A model generated the notes under the pieces. The model saw only the letters and a list, made by a program, of their open reading frames with translations. It did no database searches and was not told the DNA's origin. From Vibrio europaeus (GTDB lineage Bacteria; Pseudomonadota; Gammaproteobacteria; Enterobacterales; Vibrionaceae), in the NCBI RefSeq assembly GCF_001695575.1, contig NZ_LUAX01000001.1, forward strand, positions 1,674,001-1,738,000: a stretch of DNA of 64,000 nucleotides. The letters run 5' to 3'. Within the stretch, counting starts at the first letter, position 1. Each line of letters begins with the position of its first letter. Position numbers and translations under genes: made by a program. Below, in pieces: positions 9,039-18,205 of the stretch.

Positions 9039-10034
9039 TTATTTGTTTGAAGCTAGAGCCGCTTCAATGAGGTCAGAGCCAATGTCTTTTTCAAACTTCT
9101 TCCAAACTGGTTGAAGCGCAGTGACCCACTGCTGACGTTGCTCTGGTGTTAGCGTACGAACTTCACCACCAGCTTCGATGATGTTGTTTTTGTTCGCTAG
9201 GTTAACTCGTGAAGACTCAGAGTTACGCGTTTCAGTCACTTCTTGGATGATCTTGCTTAGCTGCTTACGCTGGTCATCCGGTAAACCTTTCCAGAAGTCT
9301 TTAGACGTTACGACTAGGTAATCGAGAATACCGTGGTTCGTTTCAGTAATACCGTCTTGAACCTCGAAGAACTTCTTACCATAGATGTTTGACCAAGTGT
9401 TCTCTTGACCATCGATAACTTTGGTCTGAAGGCCACCGTATACTTCTTTGAACGACATTTTCTGCGGGTTAGCACCTAGTTGCTCAAACTGAGCGACCAG
9501 TACGTCAGAGGCTTGAACACGGAACTTAAGACCTTTTGCATCATCAGGAGTGATGAGTGGGATATTAGCGGACATCTGCTTCATACCGTTATGCCAGAAC
9601 GCTAGGCCTTGCAAACCACGACGGCGCATTGCGTTTTTAAGCTTTTCACCAGCCTGAGAGTTTTGGAAACGGTCAACCGCTTCTACGTCTTCAAATAGGA
9701 ATGGCAAATCGAAAATACGGTACTTTTTGGTGAACTTTTCAAACTTTGATAGAGAAGGGGCAGCAAGTTGCACGTCACCGTTGAGCAGTGCTTCTAGAAC
9801 CTTGTTATCATCATAAAGAGTCGAGTTAGGGAAAACCTGCATACAGACTTTTCCGTTCATCTCTTCATTAACACGTTTTTCCAGTAATGAAGCCGCGATA
9901 CCTTTCGGGTGTTTATCTGTATTCGTTACGTGACTGAATTTAATCACTGTCTCGCCCGGATCACAGTTCGCCGCAGCGTTAAAACTGGTCACAGCAAGAA
10001 TTGATGCAGATAGTAGGGTCAATGGCTTAAACAT
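9039..10034 (-). CDS. dctP: TRAP dicarboxylate-binding periplasmic protein DctP
   Basis: Periplasmic solute receptor of the DctPQM transporter. The 331-residue protein begins MFKPLTLLSASILAVTSF with a signal peptide cleaved near AANC. It has the DctP fold with the conserved arginine region LKFRVQASDVLVAQFEQLGA and QTKVIDGQENTWSNI. A longer reading frame goes to 10109, but that extension crosses the sigma-54 promoter, and a good AAGGAG site stands 9 nt before the ATG at 10034, so the short start is chosen. First gene of dctPQM. Confidence 0.93.
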   Translation of the reverse strand: MFKPLTLLSASILAVTSFNAAANCDPGETVIKFSHVTNTDKHPKGIAASLLEKRVNEEMNGKVCMQVFPNSTLYDDNKVLEALLNGDVQLAAPSLSKFEKFTKKYRIFDLPFLFEDVEAVDRFQNSQAGEKLKNAMRRRGLQGLAFWHNGMKQMSANIPLITPDDAKGLKFRVQASDVLVAQFEQLGANPQKMSFKEVYGGLQTKVIDGQENTWSNIYGKKFFEVQDGITETNHGILDYLVVTSKDFWKGLPDDQRKQLSKIIQEVTETRNSESSRVNLANKNNIIEAGGEVRTLTPEQRQQWVTALQPVWKKFEKDIGSDLIEAALASNK

Positions 10035-10093
10035 TATTATTCTCCTTGTTAAATGAACAACCCCATCAATGGGTGTTGATACATTAATAAGGG

Positions 10094-10108
10094 GCAATAA
10101 CCGCGCCA
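10094..10108 (-). promoter_or_regulatory. Sigma-54 (RpoN) promoter of dctPQM
   Basis: Read on the minus strand, TGGCGCG-GTTA-TTGC matches the consensus TGGCACG-N4-TTGC with one change, with the invariant GG and GC correctly spaced. The predicted start lies near 10082, about 48 nt before dctP. It agrees with control by the linked sigma-54 activator DctD. Confidence 0.85.
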
Positions 10109-10202
10109 AATTGAAATACTTGGTATTATTTCATATTTTTCAAATGGTTAAGATTAATAACAAATCGATGACGTTATCGAGATCACATTAAGACTTTTAA
10201 AA

Positions 10203-10220
10203 TGGGGGGAATTCCACCCA
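10203..10220. promoter_or_regulatory. Candidate DctD enhancer site
   Basis: An 18-bp inverted repeat, TGGG-GGAATTCC-CCCA with one mismatched pair, centred about 105 bp upstream of the dctP sigma-54 promoter, a normal distance for an enhancer-binding-protein site. DctD binding is inferred from position and symmetry only. Confidence 0.4.
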
Positions 10221-10281
10221 TCACAAATTTCAATACGGGTGAATTTACACATATTTAACAAGCATGTAAAAATAGCAAAAC

Positions 10282-10308
10282 AAATGGCAGCTATCATAGC
10301 TGCCATTT
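10282..10308 (-). terminator. Terminator of the sugar ABC transporter operon
   Basis: A 12-bp perfect stem (AAATGGCAGCTA / TAGCTGCCATTT) with a 3-nt loop, followed on the minus strand by GTTTTGCTATTTTT. It lies about 145 bp after the ATPase gene. The intervening 10309-10452 holds another short inverted repeat (GCATGAA/TTCATGC, 10369-10388) and no gene. Confidence 0.75.
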
Positions 10309-10452
10309 TCGTTACTAGAGATGAGATGAGCAGTAAGGAGACATGACTGCCCACTTCGACTCACTGTTGCATGAAACTGAATTCATGCCATGCTTCTAAG
10401 CTTAGTCGACTTCACCCATAGTTACTAATAAACATATCAATTAAATCACCCA

Positions 10453-11568
10453 TTAGTGAAATTCGATACGTTGCTCGGTCGCCGCATCAAAGAATACCGC
10501 TTTGGATAGATCAAAGTGTAAAGGTGCAACCTGACCCGCTGTCACATCGAACTCTGGAGAAAGACGACATGCTACTTCCTGCTCGTTCACTTTAATCATC
10601 GCGATAGTATCTGGTCCGGTTGGTTCAAGCACCTCTAAGGTTAAATCTAACTGAGTCGTCGCATCAGATTCTTGGTTTTCACTGTCAGTAATATGCTCAG
10701 GGCGAAGTCCAATCACCACTTCTTTGCCATCTTGCTCTCGCATTGAAGCGGGTAAATTAATGTGGTGTTCTTGCCCATTACTGCCCTTAACCTTAATGAC
10801 TGGCTTATCTTCGCCATCGAGATCCACCATAGTCTTAATAAAGTTCATCGAAGGAGAACCCATAAACCCAGCCACAAACATGTTGTTTGGCTTATTGTAG
10901 ATTTCTTGCGGTGTGCCCAGCTGTTGCAGTTCACCATCTTTCATTACCGCGATTCTATCTGCCAGAGTCATCGCTTCAATCTGATCGTGAGTCACGTAGA
11001 CAATCGTGGTGTTGAGCTGCTGGTGCAGACGTTTAATTTGATGACGCATTTCAACACGCAGTTTCGCATCAAGGTTGGATAGTGGTTCATCAAACAAGTA
11101 GAGCTTAGGTCTACGAGCTAGTGCACGCCCCATCGCCACACGTTGACGCTGACCACCGGATAGCTGCGAAGGTTTTCTATCTAACAGATGATCAATTTGC
11201 AGCATCGCCGCAACGCGCTCGACTTCTGCATCAATCTCCTGCTTCGGCATTTTACGTATCTTAAGACCAAACTCGATATTGCCACGCACCGTCATATTGG
11301 GATAAAGCGCATAAGACTGGAATACCATCGCGATATCACGGTCTTTCGGCTCAACCTCCGACACGTCATTGCCATCAATCACAATTTCACCTGAGCTGAT
11401 GTTCTCTAGCCCTGCAATGGTATTCATCAAAGTCGATTTGCCACAGCCCGACGGCCCAACCAAAATCAGGAACTCTCCTGAGTCGATATTAATGTCAATA
11501 CCTTTCAGCGTCTCTTGTTCCGCCTTTGGATAGGTTTTACGGATTTGTTTAAGTTCTAGTGTTGCCAT
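10453..11568 (-). CDS. Sugar ABC transporter ATPase (MalK/UgpC/MsmK type)
   Basis: Cytoplasmic ATP-hydrolysing subunit. The 371-residue protein has Walker A (GPSGCGKST, about residues 38-46), Q-loop ([12 protein letters not shown]), ABC signature ([14 protein letters not shown]), Walker B ([12 protein letters not shown]) and H-loop ([12 protein letters not shown]), followed by a C-terminal TOBE/OB regulatory domain as in MalK. Last gene of the operon, 5 bp after the second permease. In the Pseudomonas glucose system the equivalent ATPase is also encoded after gtsC. Sugar identity is inferred from the binding protein. Confidence 0.92.
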   Translation of the reverse strand: MATLELKQIRKTYPKAEQETLKGIDINIDSGEFLILVGPSGCGKSTLMNTIAGLENISSGEIVIDGNDVSEVEPKDRDIAMVFQSYALYPNMTVRGNIEFGLKIRKMPKQEIDAEVERVAAMLQIDHLLDRKPSQLSGGQRQRVAMGRALARRPKLYLFDEPLSNLDAKLRVEMRHQIKRLHQQLNTTIVYVTHDQIEAMTLADRIAVMKDGELQQLGTPQEIYNKPNNMFVAGFMGSPSMNFIKTMVDLDGEDKPVIKVKGSNGQEHHINLPASMREQDGKEVVIGLRPEHITDSENQESDATTQLDLTLEVLEPTGPDTIAMIKVNEQEVACRLSPEFDVTAGQVAPLHFDLSKAVFFDAATEQRIEFH

Positions 11569-11573
11569 AATAA

Positions 11574-12431
11574 TTATCCTTTTACCGATCCAGCCGTTAG
11601 GCCGCGAACGAAGTATTTCCCTGCTAATACGTAAACTAAGAGTGTCGGCAGTGCGGCAATAATCGCGGCTGCCATGTCAACGTTGTACTCTTTCACCCCA
11701 GTACTGGTGTTGACCAAGTTGTTGAGCGCCACTGTGATCGGCTGAGTCTCTGAACCTGAGTAGACGACGCCAAATAAGAAATCATTCCAGATTGCGGTGA
11801 ACTGCCAAATGACAGTCACCATGATAATCGGCGTTGAGATCGGCAGTAGAATCTTGAAGAAGATGGTAAAGAAGCCGGCACCATCAAGTTTGGCAGCTTT
11901 AACCAGTTCATCTGGAATACTGATATAGAAGTTACGGAAAAAGAGCGTAGTAAATGCCATACCGTAGATAACGTGAACAATCACCAGTCCCGCCGTTGTA
12001 TTCGCCAAGCCAAGCTTACCTAGTACTGTTGCCATAGGCAGAAGAACAACTTGGAACGGAATGAAGCAGCCAAACAGTAACAAACTAAAGAACAGGTTCG
12101 AGCCACGGAATTGCCACTTGGTCACAACGTAACCATTGAACGCGCCAAGCAAGGTAGAGATGGCTACCGCAGGGATCACCATTTGGAACGAGTTCCAAAA
12201 ATAACCCTTCACCCCTTCACACTTAACACCGGTACAAGCGCTGTCCCAAGCTTTAAACCAAGCATCGAACACCCACTCGGTCGGCAAACTCATTAAGTTA
12301 CCGGCTTTAATATCTGGCAAAGTTTTAAAAGAGGTAATCACCATCACAAACAACGGCATCAGGTAAACCACACAGAAAAATGCCAGCGTTGAGTAGATAA
12401 ACAGTCGAGAGAAATTGATTCCTTGCATCAT
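11574..12431 (-). CDS. gtsC: Sugar ABC transporter permease (MalG/GtsC type)
   Basis: Six-helix inner-membrane subunit. The 285 residues include the EAA loop that docks to the ATPase ([20 protein letters not shown]) and the MalG-like ending [13 protein letters not shown]. Its ATG overlaps the stop of the preceding permease gene by 4 bp (ATGA), indicating translational coupling. A periplasmic loop carries two cysteines ([10 protein letters not shown]) that could form a disulfide. The gts symbol rests on similarity of the whole operon to the Pseudomonas glucose transporter. Confidence 0.85.
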   Translation of the reverse strand: MMQGINFSRLFIYSTLAFFCVVYLMPLFVMVITSFKTLPDIKAGNLMSLPTEWVFDAWFKAWDSACTGVKCEGVKGYFWNSFQMVIPAVAISTLLGAFNGYVVTKWQFRGSNLFFSLLLFGCFIPFQVVLLPMATVLGKLGLANTTAGLVIVHVIYGMAFTTLFFRNFYISIPDELVKAAKLDGAGFFTIFFKILLPISTPIIMVTVIWQFTAIWNDFLFGVVYSGSETQPITVALNNLVNTSTGVKEYNVDMAAAIIAALPTLLVYVLAGKYFVRGLTAGSVKG

Positions 12432-13351
12432 GATTTTTTCTCCCTAAGTTCTGAATAGAGGTAAGGCACCAGAATCGCGAGTATTCCCGCTAGCATCATC
12501 ATCGCACTGGCTGCACCTAAACCAATTTGACCACGAGTAAATGAGTGCGCGTACATAAACAGCGCAGGAAGGTCGGAAGAGTACCCAGGCCCGCCTGCTG
12601 TCATTGCTGTGACTAAGTCAAAGCTCTTAATCGCTATGTGGGAGGTAATAATCACGGCGCTGAAAAAAACCGGTCTTAAACACGGCATAATGATACGCCA
12701 GTAGATGGTTGGTAAGTTCGCACCGTCAATCTGCGCTGCTTTAATAATCGAAGAATCAATACCACGTAGACCTGCAAGGAACATTGCCATGACAAAACCT
12801 GAAGATTGCCAAACAGCCGCAATCACTAAGGTATAAACCGACATATCGGAGTTCACCAGCCAATCAAATTTAAAGTCACTAAAACCCCAATCATGCATCA
12901 GTTTTTCGATGCCAAGACCTGGGTTGAGAATCCATTTCCACGCTGTACCTGTGACAATGAACGACAAGGCCATTGGGTATAAATAGATGGTACGAATCGC
13001 CCCTTCCTGACGGATATTTTGGTCAAGAAGAATCGCTAGACCGACACCGAGTCCAATCGCCACTAGCATGAACAGCAGGCCAAAAACACCTAGGTTGGTA
13101 ATAGAAGTGATCCAACGGTCGTTATCCATCAGTTTCTCGTATTGGGTGAAGCCAACAAAATTAAAACTAGGTAGAAAACGGGAGTTGGTCATTGAGAGTG
13201 CCGCTGTCCAGAAAATATAACCATAGATACAAACCACAGTTACAAGAACGGTCGGGGCAAGAACGATTTTCGGCAGCCAATGTTGAAGTCGGTCGGCCAA
13301 ACTGGCCTTAGTTGTCGACTTCTTTTCATACCGATTTACAACATGCTCCAT
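12428..13351 (-). CDS. gtsB: Sugar ABC transporter permease (MalF/GtsB type)
   Basis: Inner-membrane subunit of 307 residues with about six helices, the first after a charged N-terminus of some 30 residues. The EAA loop is visible (SSIIKAAQIDGANLPTIYWR), as is the typical AMTAGGPGYSSDLPALFMY. It follows the binding-protein gene after 117 bp that hold a strong hairpin, and overlaps gtsC by 4 bp. Confidence 0.85.
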   Translation of the reverse strand: MEHVVNRYEKKSTTKASLADRLQHWLPKIVLAPTVLVTVVCIYGYIFWTAALSMTNSRFLPSFNFVGFTQYEKLMDNDRWITSITNLGVFGLLFMLVAIGLGVGLAILLDQNIRQEGAIRTIYLYPMALSFIVTGTAWKWILNPGLGIEKLMHDWGFSDFKFDWLVNSDMSVYTLVIAAVWQSSGFVMAMFLAGLRGIDSSIIKAAQIDGANLPTIYWRIIMPCLRPVFFSAVIITSHIAIKSFDLVTAMTAGGPGYSSDLPALFMYAHSFTRGQIGLGAASAMMMLAGILAILVPYLYSELREKKS

Positions 13352-13404
13352 AACGAGTCCTTACGTCATAACGCGCCGATCAATATCCTGATCGGAAATA
13401 GAGG

Positions 13405-13443
13405 AAAGGGCGAACAGGCTCCCCACAAGCCTGAACGCCCTTT
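13405..13443 (-). repeat. Long hairpin between binding-protein and permease genes
   Basis: Two-part stem: AAAGGGCG pairs with CGCCCTTT, then, after opposed AA bulges, CAGGCT pairs with AGCCTG around a 7-nt loop. There is no T-run after it on the transcribed strand, so it is more likely an mRNA-stabilising or partial-termination structure that keeps binding protein in excess. Confidence 0.65.
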
Positions 13444-13468
13444 GGGGGTGTGATTTAACTACCAGAAG

Positions 13469-14716
13469 TTAGATCGCAGCTTTAACCGCTTTCGCTAGCT
13501 TTTGTGCTGCCTGTTGTGGATCCGCTTTGTCGTCATTGAAGAAGTTAGTCACGACATCATAGATCGCGCCTTGAGCGTAACTTGTAGTCGATAGACCATG
13601 CGCCATACTTGGCACTAGGTCGCCTGACTTAGCACTCGCTTTGAAGGTCGCCATCGAGTCCAATGCACATTGGTCAAACTTCGACATGTCCATATCGAGA
13701 CGTACTGGGATCGAACCTTTGTTTAGGTTGAACACTTCTTGGAAGTCTTTGGTTAGGATGGTGCGCGCTAGATCTTGCTGCGCTTTTTGGTTTGCTTTAT
13801 CGCTCAGTTCAAAGAACGCGAAGCTATCGATATTGAACGTGAACTGGCCGTTAGTACCTGGTGCTGGTGCACAGATGTAGTCTTTACCTGGGACTTTACC
13901 CGCAGCGGTAAACTCACCTTTCGCCCAGTCACCCATGATTTGCATTGCCGCTTCACCGTTGATGACCATTGAAGTGGCTACGTTCCAGTCACGGCCTGGA
14001 GAGTTGGCGTCGATGTAGTCGCGAATTTTCTTAAACTTGGTGAACACTTCAACCATTTTGTCGCCAGATAGCGTATCCATATCCAGTTCGACAAACGCCT
14101 TGTTGTAGTCTTCACTGCCTAAAACGTCTAGCGCTACCGCTTCAAATACCGTTGCGTCTTGCCATGGCTGACCACCATGCGCTAAAGGTACGTAACCAGC
14201 TGCTTTAATCTTGTCTGCGGCAACGAAGAACTCATCAAGGGTTGTTGGTAGTTCTACACCCGACTTCTTAAGTACTTCTGGGTTTGCCCAAATCCAGTTT
14301 ACACGGTGAACGTTAACCGGAACCGCTACATACTCGCCGTCAAACTTCATCACTTTAGTCACAACAGAAGGAAGGATTTCGTCCCACTTCTCTTGCTGAC
14401 CTGTACTGTCTAGTGATGTAAGGAAGCCCAGACCACCCCACTCTTGAATATCGTGACCTTTGATCTGCGCTGCAGACGGTGGGTTACCTGATACGGCACG
14501 CGTTTTCAGTACAGTCATTGCCGACTCACCGCCGCCGCCAGCAACCGCGAAATCTTTCCAAGTATGGTTTTGCTGCTCTAGCATATCTTTAAGTACGGCG
14601 GCTGACTTTGCTTCGCCACCCGCTGTCCACCAGTGAAGAACTTCAACTTCACCAGCGTTAGCAAAATTAGCAGCAGAAAGTAGAGAGAGGGTAAGTAGGG
14701 TTTTATTAAGTTTCAT
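13469..14716 (-). CDS. gtsA: Periplasmic sugar-binding protein, glucose/mannose type (GtsA-like)
   Basis: Family-1 solute-binding protein of 415 residues with a signal peptide (cleavage near ANAG). The mature start [15 protein letters not shown], the stretch [20 protein letters not shown] and [19 protein letters not shown] are close to the Pseudomonas glucose-binding protein GtsA/GltB as I know it. The following two permeases and ATPase complete a glucose/mannose-type ABC importer, and a two-component system lies immediately upstream as in Pseudomonas. Glucose is the likeliest ligand, but mannose or another hexose is possible; the substrate is inferred. Confidence 0.82.
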   Translation of the reverse strand: MKLNKTLLTLSLLSAANFANAGEVEVLHWWTAGGEAKSAAVLKDMLEQQNHTWKDFAVAGGGGESAMTVLKTRAVSGNPPSAAQIKGHDIQEWGGLGFLTSLDSTGQQEKWDEILPSVVTKVMKFDGEYVAVPVNVHRVNWIWANPEVLKKSGVELPTTLDEFFVAADKIKAAGYVPLAHGGQPWQDATVFEAVALDVLGSEDYNKAFVELDMDTLSGDKMVEVFTKFKKIRDYIDANSPGRDWNVATSMVINGEAAMQIMGDWAKGEFTAAGKVPGKDYICAPAPGTNGQFTFNIDSFAFFELSDKANQKAQQDLARTILTKDFQEVFNLNKGSIPVRLDMDMSKFDQCALDSMATFKASAKSGDLVPSMAHGLSTTSYAQGAIYDVVTNFFNDDKADPQQAAQKLAKAVKAAI

Positions 14717-14840
14717 TATTATCTTCCATGTATTGGATTAGACATTCAGGCCAACTGCTTAATGACCCCAAGCGTTCTTGCTTGTACATACTGGAGTCTA
14801 TCCAATTAGAATTTTTTGATTGAAACAAACCGTAAAACCA

Positions 14841-14860
14841 ATGTAACAACAATGTTACAT
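14841..14860. promoter_or_regulatory. Inverted repeat before the sugar transporter operon
   Basis: ATGTAAC-N6-GTTACAT, a perfect 7-bp inverted repeat about 125 bp upstream of gtsA, next to a further GTAAAAC copy. It could be a site for the adjacent GltR-like regulator, although OmpR-family proteins more often use direct repeats. The rest of 14717-14840 would hold the gtsA promoter; no strong consensus was found. Confidence 0.35.
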
Positions 14861-16320
14861 TACACCTCAAGACTCGGTGGAATAAAGACTTGCGCTCTTA
14901 GGCCTCTATTTGGCAAGTTGTCAATAATGAGATCTCCGCCATGTCCATGGAGGATATTGCGACAGATTCCTAAGCCTAGACCGTGCCCATCTTCGTCATT
15001 TGCCAAGCGATAATAAGGCTCAAACACGGCTTCCAGTTTTTCTTCAGGAATACCGGGACCATGATCGCAGATGACCACTGTTATCCATTCATCATCAACC
15101 ATCACGTTTACTTCAGCATATTGACCATACTTAACCGCATTTTCGATCAGATTACTTAGTACGCGTTTCATCGCAAGTGGCTTGGCGACAATCGGTTCCA
15201 TCTCTTTTGATTTGAACTCTACTCGGGTTTGGTACTGGTTATAGTGTTCAACCACGCTCTGTATCATTTCACTTAAATCAATATACGCATTGTTTTCATG
15301 CAGATCGGTATCTCGAACACATTGCAGCGCCCCTTTCACCATCATCTCTAACTCATCGAGGTCGCGATTAAACTTCTCGCGTTTGGTGTCGCTTTCTAGA
15401 AGCTCAGCACGCAACCTCAAGCGTGTGATAGGCGTTTTTAAATCATGTGAAATGGCCGAGAAAAGATGCTCACGATCGGCAACATAGCGTCGGATGCGTT
15501 GCTGCATGCGGTTAAATGCTCGGGTGGCAGTAATAAGCTCACTTGCCCCCTCTTCTTGCAGCGGCGCCTGTTCAATATCCATGCTCATTTCATTGGCAGC
15601 CTTGGCTAATCGCTTAAGCGGTTTGACTTGGCGGCGAACCAAAAGATACGTCAGAGCAAGCAAAATCGTGGTCGAGAAAATCAGAAACAGAATCTGCTCA
15701 CGGCCAATTAAGGTGTCATCTAGCGTAACGTAGGGAGCAGGCAACAGAGCCGCTATATAAACCCACTCATGCGAGGCAAGCTCAATCTGCACCACTAAAA
15801 TTGGCGGGTCGATAGGATTTAACGTCAGGGTATGGTGCGCCCATGATTTTGGGAGATCATGCAAGTAAATGTCGTTTTTCAATAAACGTAGGTTATCTGG
15901 ATGGGAAAAATCGACCGAGATACTTTCTGCTTTACGCAGTTTGTTTTGCAACACCCCTTCAATCGCCTCGATTGAAGCTAGCTTCAACGGCGTATTTTCT
16001 ATCGACTCAACAACAAGTTGCTCTTTATTGAAAGAAACGAAAAATCGTGTTCCGCCCATATTGCGGATTTGGTCCAGCACGATATGACGGTAGCGAACGG
16101 GTAGAGATTGAAAAAAGGTCACCGTAGAGGCAAACATGTTGGCCATGCTTTCTGAAGCGTCACGAATCCCTGCTAGCTCTTTGTGTTTCGATTCCGTATA
16201 CCAGATGCTGGTAGCAACGCCTTGCGCGAGAATCACTGCCAGTAAGGTTAAGCCTAATGTTCGGCTGACTAATGAATTGGGCTTAAACTGTCGAAACCAG
16301 TTCCAGACACTAGCTCTCAT
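14860..16320 (-). CDS. gtsS: Sensor histidine kinase (GtsS/GltS-like, EnvZ class)
   Basis: Partner kinase of the upstream response regulator. The 486 residues show TM1 at about 20-40, a periplasmic domain of about 165 residues, TM2 at about 208-228, a HAMP linker (RRQVKPLKRLAKAANEMS), a HisKA domain with His292 (SAISHDLKTPITR) and an HATPase domain (NLIENAVKYG, CDHGPGIPEE, GHGLGLGIC). Its start overlaps the response-regulator gene by 11 bp. Position directly before gtsA matches the Pseudomonas GtsS/GltR arrangement, suggesting that it senses glucose or a derivative; this is inference. Confidence 0.85.
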   Translation of the reverse strand: MRASVWNWFRQFKPNSLVSRTLGLTLLAVILAQGVATSIWYTESKHKELAGIRDASESMANMFASTVTFFQSLPVRYRHIVLDQIRNMGGTRFFVSFNKEQLVVESIENTPLKLASIEAIEGVLQNKLRKAESISVDFSHPDNLRLLKNDIYLHDLPKSWAHHTLTLNPIDPPILVVQIELASHEWVYIAALLPAPYVTLDDTLIGREQILFLIFSTTILLALTYLLVRRQVKPLKRLAKAANEMSMDIEQAPLQEEGASELITATRAFNRMQQRIRRYVADREHLFSAISHDLKTPITRLRLRAELLESDTKREKFNRDLDELEMMVKGALQCVRDTDLHENNAYIDLSEMIQSVVEHYNQYQTRVEFKSKEMEPIVAKPLAMKRVLSNLIENAVKYGQYAEVNVMVDDEWITVVICDHGPGIPEEKLEAVFEPYYRLANDEDGHGLGLGICRNILHGHGGDLIIDNLPNRGLRAQVFIPPSLEV

Positions 16321-17044
16321 AGCTCACCGGTACTGCCAATAAATAGCCATTACCACGCATCGTCTTAATATAGTGAGGGAACTTGGCACTATCACCCAGT
16401 CGCTGTCTTAATCGACTGAGCTGAACATCTATCCCACGTTCAAATGGGAGCGCTTCACGTCCACGAGTCGCAAAAGAGATGGTATCGCGATCTAACACTT
16501 CGTTAGGACGCTTGAGAAACAGCATCAGCAAAGCGAAATCACTCCCAGACAAATCATGAGATTGGTGAGTTTCTAAGTGAGTAATTCGGTGCGCTAACGG
16601 ATCAAGTTGCCAGTCACCAAACACAATCGACTTAGCATTAGCGCTAGCCGGAATCTCTTCAGCCACATTGACACGGCGCAAAACCGCTTTGATACGAGCA
16701 TTAAGATGTCGAGGGTTAAATGGCTTGGCAATATAGTCATCTGCGCCGATCTCTAGACCAATAATCTGGTCAGTATCATCGGACACCGCAGTGAGCATAA
16801 TAATAGGCACTGACGAGTGACGGCGAACTTGCTGGCATAAGGTAAATCCATCGTCTCCAGGTAGCATCACATCGAGTAAAATAAGGTCTGGATAGCCTTG
16901 CTGCTCTATATAGGCTTTCATTTGCTCACCATCATTAACAGCCGAAACCTGATAGCTTTGCTTCGTCAGATACTCTTCCAATAACTCACAAATTTCTTGA
17001 TCGTCATCGACAACGAGAATTTTAGCTGACATACCCTTACCCAT
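16310..17044 (-). CDS. gltR: OmpR-family response regulator (GltR-like)
   Basis: DNA-binding partner of the adjacent kinase. The receiver has the acidic pair at VVDDD, phospho-acceptor Asp58 (LILLDVMLPG) and Lys in IAKPFNPRHL; the C-terminal winged helix includes ERGIDVQLSRLRQRLGD and YIKTMRGNGYLL. The length of 244 is normal. An alternative ATG at 17032 (SAKILVVDDD) is possible, as neither start has a strong ribosome-binding site. First gene of a minus-strand gltR-gtsS-gtsABC-ATPase set. The 192 bp to the divergent gene at 17237 must hold both promoters. Confidence 0.87.
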   Translation of the reverse strand: MGKGMSAKILVVDDDQEICELLEEYLTKQSYQVSAVNDGEQMKAYIEQQGYPDLILLDVMLPGDDGFTLCQQVRRHSSVPIIMLTAVSDDTDQIIGLEIGADDYIAKPFNPRHLNARIKAVLRRVNVAEEIPASANAKSIVFGDWQLDPLAHRITHLETHQSHDLSGSDFALLMLFLKRPNEVLDRDTISFATRGREALPFERGIDVQLSRLRQRLGDSAKFPHYIKTMRGNGYLLAVPVSYES

Positions 17045-17236
17045 TACTGCTCTGTATTGATAGAGCGAGTGTAATCACTTCTGATATTCGAGATGAATGA
17101 AGATTCCAAAGAATTTGAACCTCTTGCGGACACACATCACATCTTATTAACAAAACAGAAATCAACAATCGAACAAAAGTAATGATTTACGTCTAAGCTA
17201 AAACAATAAAAATCATTAAAAAGCGCTAGGTCCCTG

Positions 17237-18199
17237 ATGAGAAACCCTCTATCGATGTTAAGTAGATGCTTGTTTACGCTGCTATTAATCTTACCTGTCT
17301 CAACTACTGTTTTTGCCAACTATTCGATCGGTTTAGCCGCATGGACAGGCTATCCTGACAATGTGCGAGGCTTTAAAGATGGACTCGTCGAAGGAGGACT
17401 CGATCTCAGTAAAGTTACCTTTATTGAAGGAGTGACATCCGCAGATAAGGCAACGCAAACCCAATCGATTCAGCAGATGAAAGAGAAACGGGTTGATCTG
17501 GTTTATTCGTTGACGACTCCAGGCACCTTGATCGTAAAAAATACTTTTCCCGAGTCAGTACCTATCGTCTTTTCCATCGTCACTTACCCGGCAGACTCTG
17601 GACTTATCGACTCTTTCGAGTACTCGGGAAACAATTTGGTCGGTACCAGCAACTACATATCTCTCAAATATTACATCCAACTACTTGACGCATTGCTTCC
17701 CGATACAAAAACAGCCGCTATTTTCCATCGTAAGGGCGAGCCAAACTCGAAGATCCAAGCATCGAATTTGATACGCCTATTGAAAAGGAAAAAGGTTCAA
17801 GTCTTTGATATTGAGGTGAGCAATCTAGAAGAGCTAGAACAACAAGCCCTAGCCGTGGCACAAAAAAGTGACGTTTTTATCACCACCACAGATACCTTGC
17901 TGCAAAACGGCGGTGAGCAGGTACTGATTGAAGTCGCCAAGCATGCGCAGATCCCAGTATTGAGTTCCAACAAATCTGGCATTCAGCAAGGCGCGACTTT
18001 CGGGCCCGTCGCTGATTTCTACCTTTTGGGAAAACAGTCGGGATTACTCGCCGCCGACATACTCCTTAATGGCAAGCAGCCAAGACACCTAGAATCTAGC
18101 CTGCAAAAAACGCCGACTTTCCTTATCAATAAAGAGAGCTTTTCTCGTTTACAACTTGACGAGAAGAAGTTGGCAAATTTCAGCTACCAATGGTTTTAA
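17237..18199 (+). CDS. Periplasmic binding protein, TrpX/ABC_sub_bind family, paired with hybrid kinase
   Basis: The 320-residue protein has a signal peptide (cleavage near VFAN) and the two-lobed fold of the TrpX-like family, with the typical pattern KRVDLVYSLTTPGTLIVKN and PVLSSNKSGIQQGATFGPVADFYLLGKQSG. No permease or ATPase gene is near; instead it is followed after 6 bp by a hybrid histidine kinase in the same operon. By analogy with LuxP-LuxQ, the likely role is a soluble ligand receptor that controls the kinase rather than transport. Ligand unknown; family members bind amino acids such as tryptophan or tyrosine. Confidence 0.8.
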   Translation: MRNPLSMLSRCLFTLLLILPVSTTVFANYSIGLAAWTGYPDNVRGFKDGLVEGGLDLSKVTFIEGVTSADKATQTQSIQQMKEKRVDLVYSLTTPGTLIVKNTFPESVPIVFSIVTYPADSGLIDSFEYSGNNLVGTSNYISLKYYIQLLDALLPDTKTAAIFHRKGEPNSKIQASNLIRLLKRKKVQVFDIEVSNLEELEQQALAVAQKSDVFITTTDTLLQNGGEQVLIEVAKHAQIPVLSSNKSGIQQGATFGPVADFYLLGKQSGLLAADILLNGKQPRHLESSLQKTPTFLINKESFSRLQLDEKKLANFSYQWF

Positions 18200-18205
18200 T
18201 CATCA

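Noticed and set aside
10035..10109. Longer N-terminus of DctP
   Set aside because: The extension would cover the sigma-54 promoter and lacks a signal-peptide-like start; the ATG at 10034 has both a good ribosome-binding site and the signal peptide.
10154..10354. 66-residue minus-strand frame between dctP and the ATPase gene
   Set aside because: It covers a terminator hairpin and the dctP upstream control elements and has no family resemblance.
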